Positions 19,336 to 29,754 of a stretch of 64,000 bases of DNA are shown one piece after another. Location of the stretch: positions 1-64,000 of the forward strand of contig NZ_JAQPPK010000011.1 of NCBI RefSeq assembly GCF_029952445.1. Direction: 5' to 3'. This DNA is from Paenarthrobacter nitroguajacolicus (lineage in GTDB: Bacteria; Actinomycetota; Actinomycetes; Actinomycetales; Micrococcaceae). The translations under genes and the position numbers were made by a program. The notes beneath the pieces are model-generated. The model made no database searches. It saw nothing but the letters and a program-made list of their open reading frames with translations, and had not been told where the DNA came from. Position 1 is the stretch's first letter; each line of letters starts with the position of its first letter.

Positions 19336-19809
19336 TCAGGCTGCGCTGGAGGAGGCAGAAGCATCCGAAGCAGCAGCCTTGGGAGGCAACGGCTGTGGGT
19401 TGAGGGCAGCCGCGCGGGCGCGGGTGAAGAGCCAGTAGGACATGAAAATCATCAGCAGCCCGGTCAGCGGGTGGATGGACACAACCCACGAGCCGGCGGG
19501 AGTAATGAAATCTTCTGAAGAACCGGTCAGCATGCCGCCAATGATGAAAATGAACAGCTGGACCCAGGAGAGAAGGAAAATTCCAGCGGCCAGCCAGATT
19601 GTCCGGGCGCCCATCCGGGCAATGGCAGCGACGATGGCGGCGAGAAGCGCTGAATAACGCAGCACGTACTGGCCGTTCATCACGTGGAAAACGCCCGCTT
19701 CGTGCTGGGCTTCGATGGTGTTCTGGAAGTGGAAGTAGCCTGCAAAAAACAACTGTGCGAGTGCTGATAACAGGACTATTGCGGAAATGACCAGAAGGGC
19801 TTTACGCAT
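19336..19809 (-). CDS. Small four-helix membrane protein (DUF6220-like)
   Basis: ATG at 19809 (MRKALLVISAIVLL) is chosen because AGAGGA lies about 8 bases upstream and the longer ORF start has none; 157 residues. Four hydrophobic segments are visible, with a conserved-looking N-terminal AQLFFAGYFHFQ and a His-containing second loop. The tail is Pro/Ala/Ser-rich. It probably partners the downstream multicopper oxidase, sitting 12 bp ahead of it. Function unknown. Confidence 0.75.
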   Translation of the reverse strand: MRKALLVISAIVLLSALAQLFFAGYFHFQNTIEAQHEAGVFHVMNGQYVLRYSALLAAIVAAIARMGARTIWLAAGIFLLSWVQLFIFIIGGMLTGSSEDFITPAGSWVVSIHPLTGLLMIFMSYWLFTRARAAALNPQPLPPKAAASDASASSSAA

Positions 19810-20012
19810 GGGGAATCCTCTACGGGAATGCGTGGATTCTTTTAGGCCTTCAAACCGCCGGCTCCCTGGCTGCGGGCTTCCCCCAGTGCCGACGGCTGGC
19901 CGCCGGACTGCCTGGACCAAGGGCAGCCACCTGGGGCGGAGAGCTTCTTTAGGAATCGTAAAGTCGTTGGAGGTCAATAGCAAGAGGCGCGGGGTGATTC
20001 CCTGCGAGCCTG

Positions 20013-21671
20013 CTACTGTTCCTGCCCCACATCCCTGCCAACATCCTTGGCATCCATGATCCGGTAGGCATAGCCCTGTTCGGCCAGGAACCGTTGGCGC
20101 TTGGCAGCGAAGTCCTGGTCCAGCGTGTCCCGGGCCACCAGTGAGTAGAACCGGGCGGCGCGGCCATCCTGCTTGGGGCGCAGGAGGCGGCCCAAGCGCT
20201 GGGCTTCTTCCTGGCGTGAGCCAAAGGAACCTGACACCTGGATCGCCACGGACGCTTCGGGGAGGTCGATGGAGAAGTTGGCCACTTTGGACACCACCAG
20301 GGTGTGGATCTCGCCCTTGCGGAAGGCATCAAAGAGCTTCTGCCGCGCCTTGACGCTGGTTTCGCCCTTGATCAGGGGTGCATCCAACCGCTCGGCGATT
20401 TCGTCCAACTGGTCGATGTACTGTCCGATCACCAGCAGCTGCTCGCCCTTGTGGACCGCTACCAGGTCTTCCACGAGCTTGGTTTTGGTTTCCGAGGTGG
20501 CGCAGAGACGGTACTTGTCGGCGTCGTCGGCCATGGCGTAGGCCACGCGTTCGTCCCGGGGGAGGTCGACTCGGACTTCCACGCAGTCCGCGGGCGCAAT
20601 GTAACCCTGCGCTTCGATGTCTTTCCACGGCGCGTCGTACCGCTTGGGGCCGATCAGGCTGAACACTTCGCCTTCCCGGCCGTCCTCACGAACCAGCGTG
20701 GCGGTGAGGCCAAGCCGGCGCCGGGCCTGCAGGTCAGCTGTCATGCGGAAAATCGGGGCAGGCAGCAGGTGGACTTCGTCATAGATGATGAGTCCCCAGT
20801 CATGGCCGTCCACGAGTTCCAGGTGCGGATAAAGGCCACCGCGCTTGGTGGTCAGCACCTGGTACGTGGCGATGGTGACCGGCCGGACCTCCTTGACGGC
20901 TCCGGAGTATTCGCCGACCTCGTCTTCGGTGAGCGACGTCCTCTTGAGGAGCTCATCCTTCCACTGCCGCGCGGAAACAGTGTTGGTTACCAGGATGAGG
21001 GTGGTGGTGGAGGACGTCGCCATAGCCGCCGCGCCCACCAGGGTCTTTCCGGCACCGCAGGGAAGCACGACGACGCCGCTGCCGCCGGCCCAGAAGTTCT
21101 CAGTGGCCAGCTTCTGGTACGGCCGCAGCTGCCAGCCGCTTTCGTCGAGCATGATCAAGTGCGGCTGCCCGTCGACGTACCCGGCGAGGTCTTCGGCGGG
21201 CCAGCCCAGTTTGAGGAGCAGTTGCTTCAGCTGGCCCCGCTGCGAGGAATGCACCACCACGGTTTCGCCATCGATCCTCGGTCCCAGCAGGGGAGCGATC
21301 TTCTTGGCACGGATGACCTCCTCCAGCACGGGGTAGTCATCGGTCCGCATCACCAGGCCGTGCTGGGGGTCCTTCTCCAACCGCAGGCGGCCGTAGCGTG
21401 ACATGGTTTCTTCGACGTCGATCAGCAACGCATGTGGCACGGGAAAGCGCGAGTACTTCAGCAGGGTATCGAGCACCTGCTCGGCGTCCAGTCCCGCAGC
21501 CCGCGCGTTCCACAAGCCCAAGGGCGTGAGCCGGTAGCTGTGCATATGTTCCGGGGCGCGCTCCAGCTCGGCGAAGGCCGCAATGGCATGCCGGGCTTCG
21601 GTGGCGAGCTCGTGGTCGACTTCCAGCAATATGGTCTTGTCACTTTGTACGATCAGCGGACCGTCGTTCAC
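20013..21671 (-). CDS. XPB/Rad25-type DNA repair helicase
   Basis: 552 residues with an SF2 helicase core: Walker A PCGAGKT (204-210), DEVH box (298-301), LTATLVRED at 322-330 that carries the XPB-specific RED motif, and motif VI QRLGRLLRPKQDG. Bacterial XPB proteins unwind DNA 3' to 5' and are common in Actinobacteria. The damage-recognition-like N-terminal 180 residues are present. The gene follows a large helicase-associated protein gene in the same direction, 94 bp apart, and the two are probably functional partners. Confidence 0.92.
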   Translation of the reverse strand: MNDGPLIVQSDKTILLEVDHELATEARHAIAAFAELERAPEHMHSYRLTPLGLWNARAAGLDAEQVLDTLLKYSRFPVPHALLIDVEETMSRYGRLRLEKDPQHGLVMRTDDYPVLEEVIRAKKIAPLLGPRIDGETVVVHSSQRGQLKQLLLKLGWPAEDLAGYVDGQPHLIMLDESGWQLRPYQKLATENFWAGGSGVVVLPCGAGKTLVGAAAMATSSTTTLILVTNTVSARQWKDELLKRTSLTEDEVGEYSGAVKEVRPVTIATYQVLTTKRGGLYPHLELVDGHDWGLIIYDEVHLLPAPIFRMTADLQARRRLGLTATLVREDGREGEVFSLIGPKRYDAPWKDIEAQGYIAPADCVEVRVDLPRDERVAYAMADDADKYRLCATSETKTKLVEDLVAVHKGEQLLVIGQYIDQLDEIAERLDAPLIKGETSVKARQKLFDAFRKGEIHTLVVSKVANFSIDLPEASVAIQVSGSFGSRQEEAQRLGRLLRPKQDGRAARFYSLVARDTLDQDFAAKRQRFLAEQGYAYRIMDAKDVGRDVGQEQ

Positions 21672-21675
21672 AGCT

Positions 21676-21735
21676 TGGTCCTCACGGTCACGGCTTAGTC
21701 CTCACGGTCACAGTTCAATCCTCACTTGGCACCCT
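21676..21735. repeat. Three imperfect 20-bp tandem repeats between the helicase genes
   Basis: Units of 20 bp start at 21676, 21696 and 21716; the shared core is GTCCTCACGGTCAC in the first two and ATCCTCACTTGGCAC in the third. A partial CTCACGG follows. They lie in the 94-bp gap between the helicase-associated gene and the XPB gene. Confidence 0.6.
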
Positions 21736-21765
21736 CACGGCGCGGGTTGGCGGGCGGTGCCGGCT

Positions 21766-24231
21766 TCATGAACGCACGTCTCCTGCCGGCTCCACATCGA
21801 TGATCCTGTGGATGGACAACACCCGCTCGGTGTCCTTGGCGGGATCGAACACCCGGACGCGTCCGCCGGAGACGGATACAGGAACAACCGTTTCGGTGTT
21901 GGCATTCCCCAGGCTGTCCACCACGTTCATGGTGACGGCCTGCTTGAGCCGGATAGCTGTCTGCAATGTCTCCAGGCCAAGCTGCGTGGAGGCTTCGCCC
22001 GTCGCCTCGGCCGGGACGGCACGATGCTGCCGAAGGACCACAAGCTGTGCCTCGACGTCGTCGTCCGGCGGAGCCGTCCGGGGAGCCGTATAGACGGGGC
22101 GCGCGCTTCCGGGCACCGCTGTGGTGCGTTTGAAACGCACGACGGCGGACTCGGCCTCCTGCACGGCGGGTGAGAGTCCCAGCTCACGCAGGACGCGGGC
22201 CGTTTCACGGGGGCTGGCCGAGGACGTCAGTACGGTGGGGGCGATGCGCACCAGGCTCAGGACAGAGGTCCGCGCTTCGTGCAGGAGCTCGGAGATGGCA
22301 GTTTCGTCGTCGCTTTGAATGAAGCTGGCGCTGGTACCCACCCGGAGGCGGCCATGCCGGGATGCCGTGTCCTGGATGAGGTACGCCAACGGTTGGGGCA
22401 CGTCGGTGGCGGAGTGCTCGCGGAGGAAGGCCAGTAGCGATTCGGCGTCCTGTCCGGCGTCGAGGGCCCGGCGGACTGTGGCGGCGGAGAACCGGTAGAT
22501 CGACGCCGGACCCTGCCCCTCGGCGTCGGCCATCAACAGCAGCGTCTCGCTCAGCTCCGGTGCCAGGTAGCCCGGGGCAACCGCGGTCAGGTCAGCTTGC
22601 AGGAGGATGTGGTTCACGGCGGCAGGAAGGTGTTCGCCCAGGATGGTCATGGCCTTCTCGGGCTGGGACCCGGCAATGGCCGAGCCCAGCTGGGTCAGTG
22701 CGCCGGAGCCCATGAGTCCCAGAAGGGTGGCCTCCTCAAGGATGCCGCGCACCAACGAACTGAACCTGCGGGACATCCGTGGCTGGGCCCACTCAGCCCG
22801 CTGCAGGACAGCCCTGGCATCCAGCACGGGAGCCTTGCCATCCGGGGCTGCGGCCTCCACAGTCAACTCGTTCAGGATCTCAAGGACCCTCCGCCGGACC
22901 ACCGGGGCGTCGGGCCGCTGGGCCTCCGCGGACAAAGCGTTGATGGTGGCCCCTGCAGCGCCATGATGGGCGGAGGTGGACGGAGGGCCCGTCAGGGGCT
23001 GTCCCACCAACGAAGGGGCGCGCTCGCTGGCCAACCATGCATTGACCAGCCAGAGCCATTGTTCCTGCCGCGGCAAAGTAAGCCATTCCAGCGATGGCGG
23101 CTGGATCCAGGTTGAACTGTCCACATCCAGCCGCAGCAGGCCGGACAAGGCGCACAGCTCAAGGAGAATCGCCGTCTGCTGCACGCCCAAGCGGATCGAC
23201 TCAGCAAGGCGCCGCAATTCCCGGACGCCCACGCCGCCGCTCCTGAGGGTAGCGAGGGGTTGCTCCCGAACGGCGAACAGCAGCTCATTGGCCAGTCTCA
23301 ACGTTTCGGCGATGGCACCCATGGCGGCATTGCGGCGCAGGGCCGCACTGGTGTGGCCGAGTTCGGGAACCGGTGGGGAGAGCGTGAAATCGTCAATGAT
23401 GGCGCCACCGCGGAGGGCAAGGCCCACGCTGTGCGGCAACTCCACGTGGCCGGCATCCAGGGGTACCAGCAGGCCGCGGGCCAACAGCCAGTCGATGGGT
23501 CCGACGTCGTGGCTTTCGTGCGTGACCGACGCCCGCCGTTGGGCTTGGGGTACTGCGCCCATGGCCCAGCTGCCGAACTTGTCCAGTAAGCCGGTGGTCC
23601 GCTCGGGGGCTGTGGACAGGATTGCGGCCAGGTTCTCCGGAGTGGATGTCCAGCGTTGCAGGGCCAGGGCGGCATCCATGGGCGTGCTGGCAGGATGGAT
23701 GCCGAGGCCGCTGTGGTGCAGTTCTGCCACCAAATGGACCACACGCTGCGCGAAAGCCGGCTGCAGGCGGACAAGCTCCGTGTAGCTCCTGCCCAGCCCC
23801 GCCGGGTAAATGCCGATTACATCCTTGAGGCTGCCCACCGGGAGGTAGAAGCGTTGGCGGGAGGAGGTAGTCGGTGAGCCCTGGGGTGGGTCCGCCCGGT
23901 GGATCAGGGCCAGTTCCTGCAACTTCGCCAGAATGGGATCCAGAGCGGAAAGCGTGGAGCCGGCGATGACTTTCTTCAACCCGGCAGCAGAAACGCTGTG
24001 CCCGGTATCGGCGTTGGTACAAAGGTGCAGGGTTTCCAGGACCTGCATCTCCGGCTTGTTCAACCGTTCCAGGGCCCGCTGGACACTGACGCGGGCACTC
24101 GCCCTCGCAGCCAATGCCGCAAAGTCCGGAGCCATGGGGGAAATGAGGTCCGGCCGCGCGGCAAACAAGGCCCGCAGCGAGTTGTCGCTGCGCGCCTCCA
24201 GTTCCTTGCTGAGCGCGCGTATAAGGGACAT
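21766..24231 (-). CDS. Helicase-associated domain protein (Helicase_C_3-like)
   Basis: 821 residues from ATG 24231 (MSLIRALSKELEARSDNSLRALFAARPDL). It lacks Walker motifs, so it is not itself a helicase. It contains winged-helix-like stretches in the first half and, toward the end, LEVGTS-like and SDDETAISELLHEA segments seen in the domain found next to XPB helicases. Position directly upstream of XPB in the same orientation supports a role as its accessory factor in DNA repair. The C-terminal region (VPVSVSGGRVRVFDPAKDTERVL is typical of a WYL-like or regulatory beta fold) is suggestive only. Confidence 0.75.
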   Translation of the reverse strand: MSLIRALSKELEARSDNSLRALFAARPDLISPMAPDFAALAARASARVSVQRALERLNKPEMQVLETLHLCTNADTGHSVSAAGLKKVIAGSTLSALDPILAKLQELALIHRADPPQGSPTTSSRQRFYLPVGSLKDVIGIYPAGLGRSYTELVRLQPAFAQRVVHLVAELHHSGLGIHPASTPMDAALALQRWTSTPENLAAILSTAPERTTGLLDKFGSWAMGAVPQAQRRASVTHESHDVGPIDWLLARGLLVPLDAGHVELPHSVGLALRGGAIIDDFTLSPPVPELGHTSAALRRNAAMGAIAETLRLANELLFAVREQPLATLRSGGVGVRELRRLAESIRLGVQQTAILLELCALSGLLRLDVDSSTWIQPPSLEWLTLPRQEQWLWLVNAWLASERAPSLVGQPLTGPPSTSAHHGAAGATINALSAEAQRPDAPVVRRRVLEILNELTVEAAAPDGKAPVLDARAVLQRAEWAQPRMSRRFSSLVRGILEEATLLGLMGSGALTQLGSAIAGSQPEKAMTILGEHLPAAVNHILLQADLTAVAPGYLAPELSETLLLMADAEGQGPASIYRFSAATVRRALDAGQDAESLLAFLREHSATDVPQPLAYLIQDTASRHGRLRVGTSASFIQSDDETAISELLHEARTSVLSLVRIAPTVLTSSASPRETARVLRELGLSPAVQEAESAVVRFKRTTAVPGSARPVYTAPRTAPPDDDVEAQLVVLRQHRAVPAEATGEASTQLGLETLQTAIRLKQAVTMNVVDSLGNANTETVVPVSVSGGRVRVFDPAKDTERVLSIHRIIDVEPAGDVRS

Positions 24232-24285
24232 CAATCCAACGTTACCGCCCCCGGGCCGCTCCTGCCCGTTCCGGGGTGGACGGTC

Positions 24286-24501
24286 CTACTGCCGGCGACG
24301 TTGACGGACCGCGTCCACCATCAGGAGCACGGCGAGCATGAAGGCCACGGGCAGGCCGTAAAGGGCGGTGGAGGTAACCCAAACGGGCGCAACTGCGCCG
24401 TTGTAGGCCACCGCTATGACCGCGGCAACAGCGGCCAGGGAAAGGAAGGCAATGGCGGCAGCAGCGATCGTGAGGGGGCGGCGGTAACCCGGGGAAGTCA
24501 T
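24286..24501 (-). CDS. Small two-helix membrane protein (71 aa)
   Basis: Two hydrophobic segments (about 10-32 and 40-62) with a basic C-terminus (DAVRQRRRQ). It is encoded 54 bp upstream of the helicase-associated gene in the same direction and may be co-transcribed. The family is not recognised with certainty; similar small proteins are common in Micrococcaceae. Confidence 0.6.
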   Translation of the reverse strand: MTSPGYRRPLTIAAAAIAFLSLAAVAAVIAVAYNGAVAPVWVTSTALYGLPVAFMLAVLLMVDAVRQRRRQ

Positions 24502-24726
24502 GCCCTCAACGCTAGCAGCAGCCCGTCAGGGGTGGCCCGCCAGAGAAAATGAAGCGGCAGCTTACCGGAGCACGGCCGGACAAAGCGGGAATAGGTGGTC
24601 CGGCAGGATAACCTTGAAGGAACAGACCAACACGGACCGGGCTGTCACCCTCGATCCCGCAGCAACCTGCGGATGCGGTAACGGCCCGGCGTGTCTCCCA
24701 CAGCAAGAACGAAGAAGGTTGATTAC

Positions 24727-25110
24727 GTGCCTACCGGCAAGGTCAAGTGGTATGACAAGGAAAAGGGCTTCGGCTTCCTCGCGGCCGAAGACGGCCAGGA
24801 AGTCTTCCTGCCCAAGACGTCCCTGCCCGCGGGCGTAACGGAACTCAAAGCCGGAACCCGGGTGGAGTTCGGCGTGGCCGACGGCCGCCGCGGTGCACAA
24901 GCCCTGGGACTCCGCGTCCTGGAAAAGACGCCGTCCATCGCCAAGGCCAAGCGCATGAATGCCAAGGACCTCGCCCCGATGGTCCAGGACCTGGTCACCG
25001 TCCTGGACAACCTCTCAGGTTCCCTGTCGTCCGGCAAGTACCCCGATGGCAACAAGGCCAAGGCCATCAGCATGGCGCTGCGCAAGGTTGCCGACGAGCT
25101 GGAAGCCTAG
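24727..25110 (+). CDS. Cold-shock-domain protein with C-terminal extension
   Basis: GTG at 24727 with GAAGAAGG about 7 bases upstream; 127 residues. The first about 65 residues are a cold-shock domain (TGKVKWYDKEKGFGFL with RNP-1; EVFLPKTSLP in place of the usual VFVHxS at RNP-2). The remaining about 60 residues form a separate helical module (KRMNAKDLAPMVQDLVTVLDNLSG). This long form is known in Actinobacteria. It is followed 8 bp later by DUF3027, so the two are co-expressed. Confidence 0.85.
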   Translation: MPTGKVKWYDKEKGFGFLAAEDGQEVFLPKTSLPAGVTELKAGTRVEFGVADGRRGAQALGLRVLEKTPSIAKAKRMNAKDLAPMVQDLVTVLDNLSGSLSSGKYPDGNKAKAISMALRKVADELEA

Positions 25111-25118
25111 GACCGGCC

Positions 25119-25757
25119 ATGACCTCGGAATCCGCACAGGAAACAACTCCCGCAAAGGACGCCCTGGATAACACCGGGGCGGGTCCTCGCGGTGCCCGGG
25201 CTCCTGGCAACGGGGCTGCTCCCGCGCGGAAGCCCGCAGCCACCAAGCCGCGTGCCGGTTTGCCCGTGTGGCGCACAGGCAAGCCGGATGCGTTCCTGGC
25301 CGCCGCCGTCGATACTGCCCGCGAGGCAGTAGAGGGCATCGCCAAGCCAGCCGAGGTGGGGGCGCACCTTGGCGCCAAGTCCGAGGGTGACCGCGTGGTC
25401 ACCCACCTGTTCGAATCCAAGCTGGCCGGCTACGGTGGCTGGCAGTGGTACGCCGTGGTGACCCGTAATTCACGCTCAAAGATCGTCACCGTGAGCGAGC
25501 TGGGGTTGCTGCCCTCGGAGGATTCCATCCTGGCTCCGGAATGGGTGCCGTGGGCCAAGCGTGTCCGTCCCGAAGATGAGACGCCTTTGGTGGAAGAAAC
25601 TGAAGGCGACGTTTCCGAGGAGTCCGTCCAGGCTGCCGAAGATGAGGCGACCGAACCTGCCGACGACGAAGCGGACGAGGACGAAGCTGACGAGGCCGAA
25701 TCTGACGCGGACGACGCCGACGCCGAACCAGCCAACGACGAAGCCGGGGCTGAATAG
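25119..25757 (+). CDS. DUF3027-family protein with acidic tail
   Basis: 212 residues. Central block PDAFLAAAVDTAREAVEGIA ... GWQWYAVVTRNSRSK ... VTVSELGLLPSEDSILAPEWVPWA is the signature of DUF3027, an actinobacterial family of unknown function. The last about 65 residues are almost only Asp/Glu/Ala, a highly acidic disordered tail. It is co-transcribed with the upstream cold-shock-domain gene (8 bp gap), which hints at a nucleic-acid-linked role. Confidence 0.85.
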   Translation: MTSESAQETTPAKDALDNTGAGPRGARAPGNGAAPARKPAATKPRAGLPVWRTGKPDAFLAAAVDTAREAVEGIAKPAEVGAHLGAKSEGDRVVTHLFESKLAGYGGWQWYAVVTRNSRSKIVTVSELGLLPSEDSILAPEWVPWAKRVRPEDETPLVEETEGDVSEESVQAAEDEATEPADDEADEDEADEAESDADDADAEPANDEAGAE

Positions 25758-25800
25758 GCGTTGCGGAAACACTGGGTGACTCAAGGGACGGCGGACGCTG

Positions 25801-27111
25801 ATGTCCACGTTTAGGTCGCTCGGAATCCTCAACTACCGCATCTGGTTTTTTGGTGCGCTGATATCCAACATCGGAACCTGGATGCAGCGCACCGCCCAGG
25901 ACTGGCTGGTGTTTGACCACCTGACAGCCCATGATGCCGGGGCGATGGGCATCACTTTGGCCCTGCAACTGGGGCCGCAACTCTTCCTTGCTCCCTGGGC
26001 GGGGCTGCTTGCCGACCGGTACAGCCGCCGCAAACTCCTGTTCATTACGCTCATAGCCATGGGCCTGCTCAGCACGGGCCTGGGCATCCTGGTGTTGTCG
26101 GGCGTGGCCGAGCTCTGGCATGTGTACGTCTTCGCTTTGCTCCTGGGCATCGTGACGGCCTTGGACGCGCCTGTTCGCCAAACGTTCGTGTCGGAACTGG
26201 TTACCGACGACTACCTGTCCAATGCGGTGGCCCTCAACAGTGCTTCCTTCAATGTGGCGCGCATGATCGGCCCCGCAGTTTCGGGCGTCCTTACGGTGGT
26301 AGTGGGCCCGGGTTGGGTCTTCCTGATCAACACAGTGTCCTTCGTCGCCATGCTTGTGGCGCTCAAGCTCATACCGGCGTCGTCCCTGCGGGCACAGCCA
26401 CGCGCAGCGGCCGGTAAGGGACGCATCCGCGAGGGGCTGCGCTATGTCCGAAGCAGGCCCGACATCCAGGTGGTCCTGGTGGCGATCTTTATCGTTGGAA
26501 CCTTCGGCCTGAACTTTCCCCTGTTCATTGCCGCGATGGTGGGTACGCAGTTCGGCATGGACGCCGGCGCTTTCGGGGTGTTGAACTCCGTCATGGCCAT
26601 CGGCTCCGTTACCGGTGCGCTGCTGGCGGCCAGGCGCGGACGGCCGCGCCTCAGGCTGATTTTCGCCGCTGCCGGTGGCTTCGGAGTGGCAGCGGCCTTG
26701 GCGGCGCTGGCTCCGAACGCGGTGACGTTCGGCCTCGCTTTGGTTCCGTGCGGCCTGTTCGCCCTGACGCTGATTACCAGCGCCAATGGTTACGTGCAGT
26801 CCACCACCGAGGCCGTCATGCGTGGCCGCGTGATGTCCCTGTACATGGCCATTTTCATGGGCGGCACACCCATCGGCGCTCCGCTGGTGGGCTGGGTTGC
26901 CAATGTTGGAGGCCCCCGATGGTCCGTTGGCGTCGCGGCGGTAGCCGGCGTAAGCACCGCCGTCGTGGGCTTGGTCTGGATCATCCGCGCGAAGCAGCTG
27001 CGGCTGCGCTTCGATCGGCGGGCCCGTGGCCTGCGGCATTTCCGGGTCGAGTCGCTGCTCTCCGGTCCAGCTGCTGAAGCGGGCGACGGCGGCCCTGGGC
27101 CGGTCCGCTAA
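25801..27111 (+). CDS. MFS transporter (EntS/MFS_3-like)
   Basis: 436 residues with about 12 hydrophobic segments. The opening FRSLGILNYRIWFFGALISNIGTWMQRTAQDWLV and the loop 2-3 motif LADRYSRRKLL are typical of the MFS_3/EntS exporter group. It likely exports a small molecule by proton exchange; the substrate cannot be read. ATG 25801 has a weak RBS. It is convergent with serC and ends before a shared hairpin. Confidence 0.88.
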   Translation: MSTFRSLGILNYRIWFFGALISNIGTWMQRTAQDWLVFDHLTAHDAGAMGITLALQLGPQLFLAPWAGLLADRYSRRKLLFITLIAMGLLSTGLGILVLSGVAELWHVYVFALLLGIVTALDAPVRQTFVSELVTDDYLSNAVALNSASFNVARMIGPAVSGVLTVVVGPGWVFLINTVSFVAMLVALKLIPASSLRAQPRAAAGKGRIREGLRYVRSRPDIQVVLVAIFIVGTFGLNFPLFIAAMVGTQFGMDAGAFGVLNSVMAIGSVTGALLAARRGRPRLRLIFAAAGGFGVAAALAALAPNAVTFGLALVPCGLFALTLITSANGYVQSTTEAVMRGRVMSLYMAIFMGGTPIGAPLVGWVANVGGPRWSVGVAAVAGVSTAVVGLVWIIRAKQLRLRFDRRARGLRHFRVESLLSGPAAEAGDGGPGPVR

Positions 27112-27121
27112 GAGCGCCTTA

Positions 27122-27161
27122 AACGGGGGAGCCGCCGGGGAATGACCCAGGCGGCTCCGTT
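27122..27161. terminator. Bidirectional hairpin between the MFS gene and serC
   Basis: The arms (about 27122-27136 and 27150-27161) share a perfect GAGCCGCC/GGCGGCTC core with an extended AACGG/CCGTT end. It lies between convergent stop codons, so it can end transcription from both sides. Confidence 0.6.
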
Positions 27162-27179
27162 CCAACTGGCGTTGGGGGA

Positions 27180-28633
<1,454 letters not shown>

Positions 28634-29329
28634 ATGACGGATCTGATCGATACCACTGAGATGTATCTTCGGACCATTTTGGAGCTTGAAGAAGAAAACA
28701 TTGTGGCTCTCAGGGCCCGCATCGCCGAACGGCTGCGGCACTCTGGTCCCACGGTCTCCCAGACCATCGGCCGGATGGAGCGTGACGGCCTGGTGATCGT
28801 TTCCAACGACCGCCACCTGGAACTGACCGAGGTTGGTCGCAAGCGCGCCACCGAAGTCATGCGGAAGCACCGCCTGGCCGAGCGTCTCCTGGCCGATGTG
28901 ATCGGTCTGGACTGGGCCTACGTGCACGACGAAGCGTGCCGTTGGGAACACGTGATGAGTGAGCGCGTGGAGCGCCGGCTCTACGAACTCCTTGAACACC
29001 CCACTGAATCTCCGTACGGAAATCCCATTCCCGGACTGGAAGCGCTGGGTGGCCTGACGGGCCAGCAGTTCCCCAGGATCGATGTCAACCTCCTCCAGGC
29101 CATGGATGGCTACGCAGCCGACTCCCGCGTGGTCGTCACCCGGTTGGCCGAGCCCATCCAGGTTGAGCCTGAACTCCTCACCCAATTGGACGAAGGTGGA
29201 ATCCGGCCAGGTGCGCCGGTTTCGCTCGAACGGGTTGGCGAATACATCTCTGTCCGGGTGCCGGGCATTGAGGGTGCCCTGGAGCTCCCCCCGGAAGTTG
29301 CGGCGCACGTCTTTGTGTCCCTGAACTAA
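28634..29329 (+). CDS. DtxR/IdeR-family metal-dependent repressor
   Basis: 231 residues: N-terminal winged helix (LRARIAERLRHSGPTVSQTIGRMERDGL recognition helix region), the dimerisation/metal domain with HKxH-like residues (MRKHRLAERLLADVIGLDWAYVHDEACRWEHVMS, read in parts), and the C-terminal SH3-like domain, which marks the iron-type DtxR/IdeR group. It represses iron uptake when Fe2+ is bound. The iron box at 6694-6712 is a candidate target. The start ATG has GAGGAG 11 bases upstream. Confidence 0.9.
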   Translation: MTDLIDTTEMYLRTILELEEENIVALRARIAERLRHSGPTVSQTIGRMERDGLVIVSNDRHLELTEVGRKRATEVMRKHRLAERLLADVIGLDWAYVHDEACRWEHVMSERVERRLYELLEHPTESPYGNPIPGLEALGGLTGQQFPRIDVNLLQAMDGYAADSRVVVTRLAEPIQVEPELLTQLDEGGIRPGAPVSLERVGEYISVRVPGIEGALELPPEVAAHVFVSLN

Positions 29330-29516
29330 CAGCCCGCAATTCAGTGTCAAAGCTCACTTTCAGGGCCTTCGGCGCGCGTGTGACCTGCGGGTCTTCGAAA
29401 AAAGTGATAAGGGATGGCCTCTCCCGCCCCCGAATCTGTTGATAACGAATTTATTACCAAGGGTCTTAATCCCCTATAGTTATCTACTAGCGCTGATACC
29501 AAAGCGTTACCTGATC

Positions 29517-29740
29517 CGGAGCCGAGCTCTGCCAGCGGATCAAGTGAACCACCACCACTGGCAGAGGCGGGGGAACCACAAGCGGCTGTCTAAAGAAGCA
29601 GCCTTGGGGTGAAGTCCGCAGCAGAAGTGCCCATTGATGCAAGTCCCTTCCGGGATACCTGTGTGCCATGAGCCCTTCGTGCGGACCGGGTCTTTGAACT
29701 CTCTGACCCGAATCCGACAGCTAACTTCGCAGGCTTTCCA
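29517..29740 (+). ncRNA. c-di-AMP riboswitch (ydaO-yuaA class), first copy
   Basis: The leader of the M23 peptidase gene carries the conserved blocks of the ydaO-yuaA aptamer in order: CTCTGCC near 29527, GGCGGGGGAACCAC (about 29567), CTTGGGGTGAAGTC (about 29604), GGGATACC (about 29653) and the 3' block CCGAATCCGACAGCTAAC followed by TTCGCAGGC (29708-29734). The terminal stem joins GAGCC near 29520 to GGCTT near 29732. c-di-AMP binding to this class usually turns expression off. The boundaries are approximate. Confidence 0.88.
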
Positions 29741-29754
29741 GAGAGGAACAGAGT

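Noticed and set aside
18268..19518. 416-codon plus-strand ORF
   Set aside because: Antisense to the multicopper oxidase and the small membrane protein.
25486..27165. 559-codon minus-strand ORF
   Set aside because: Antisense shadow of the MFS and DUF3027 genes; low-complexity, charged composition without motif.
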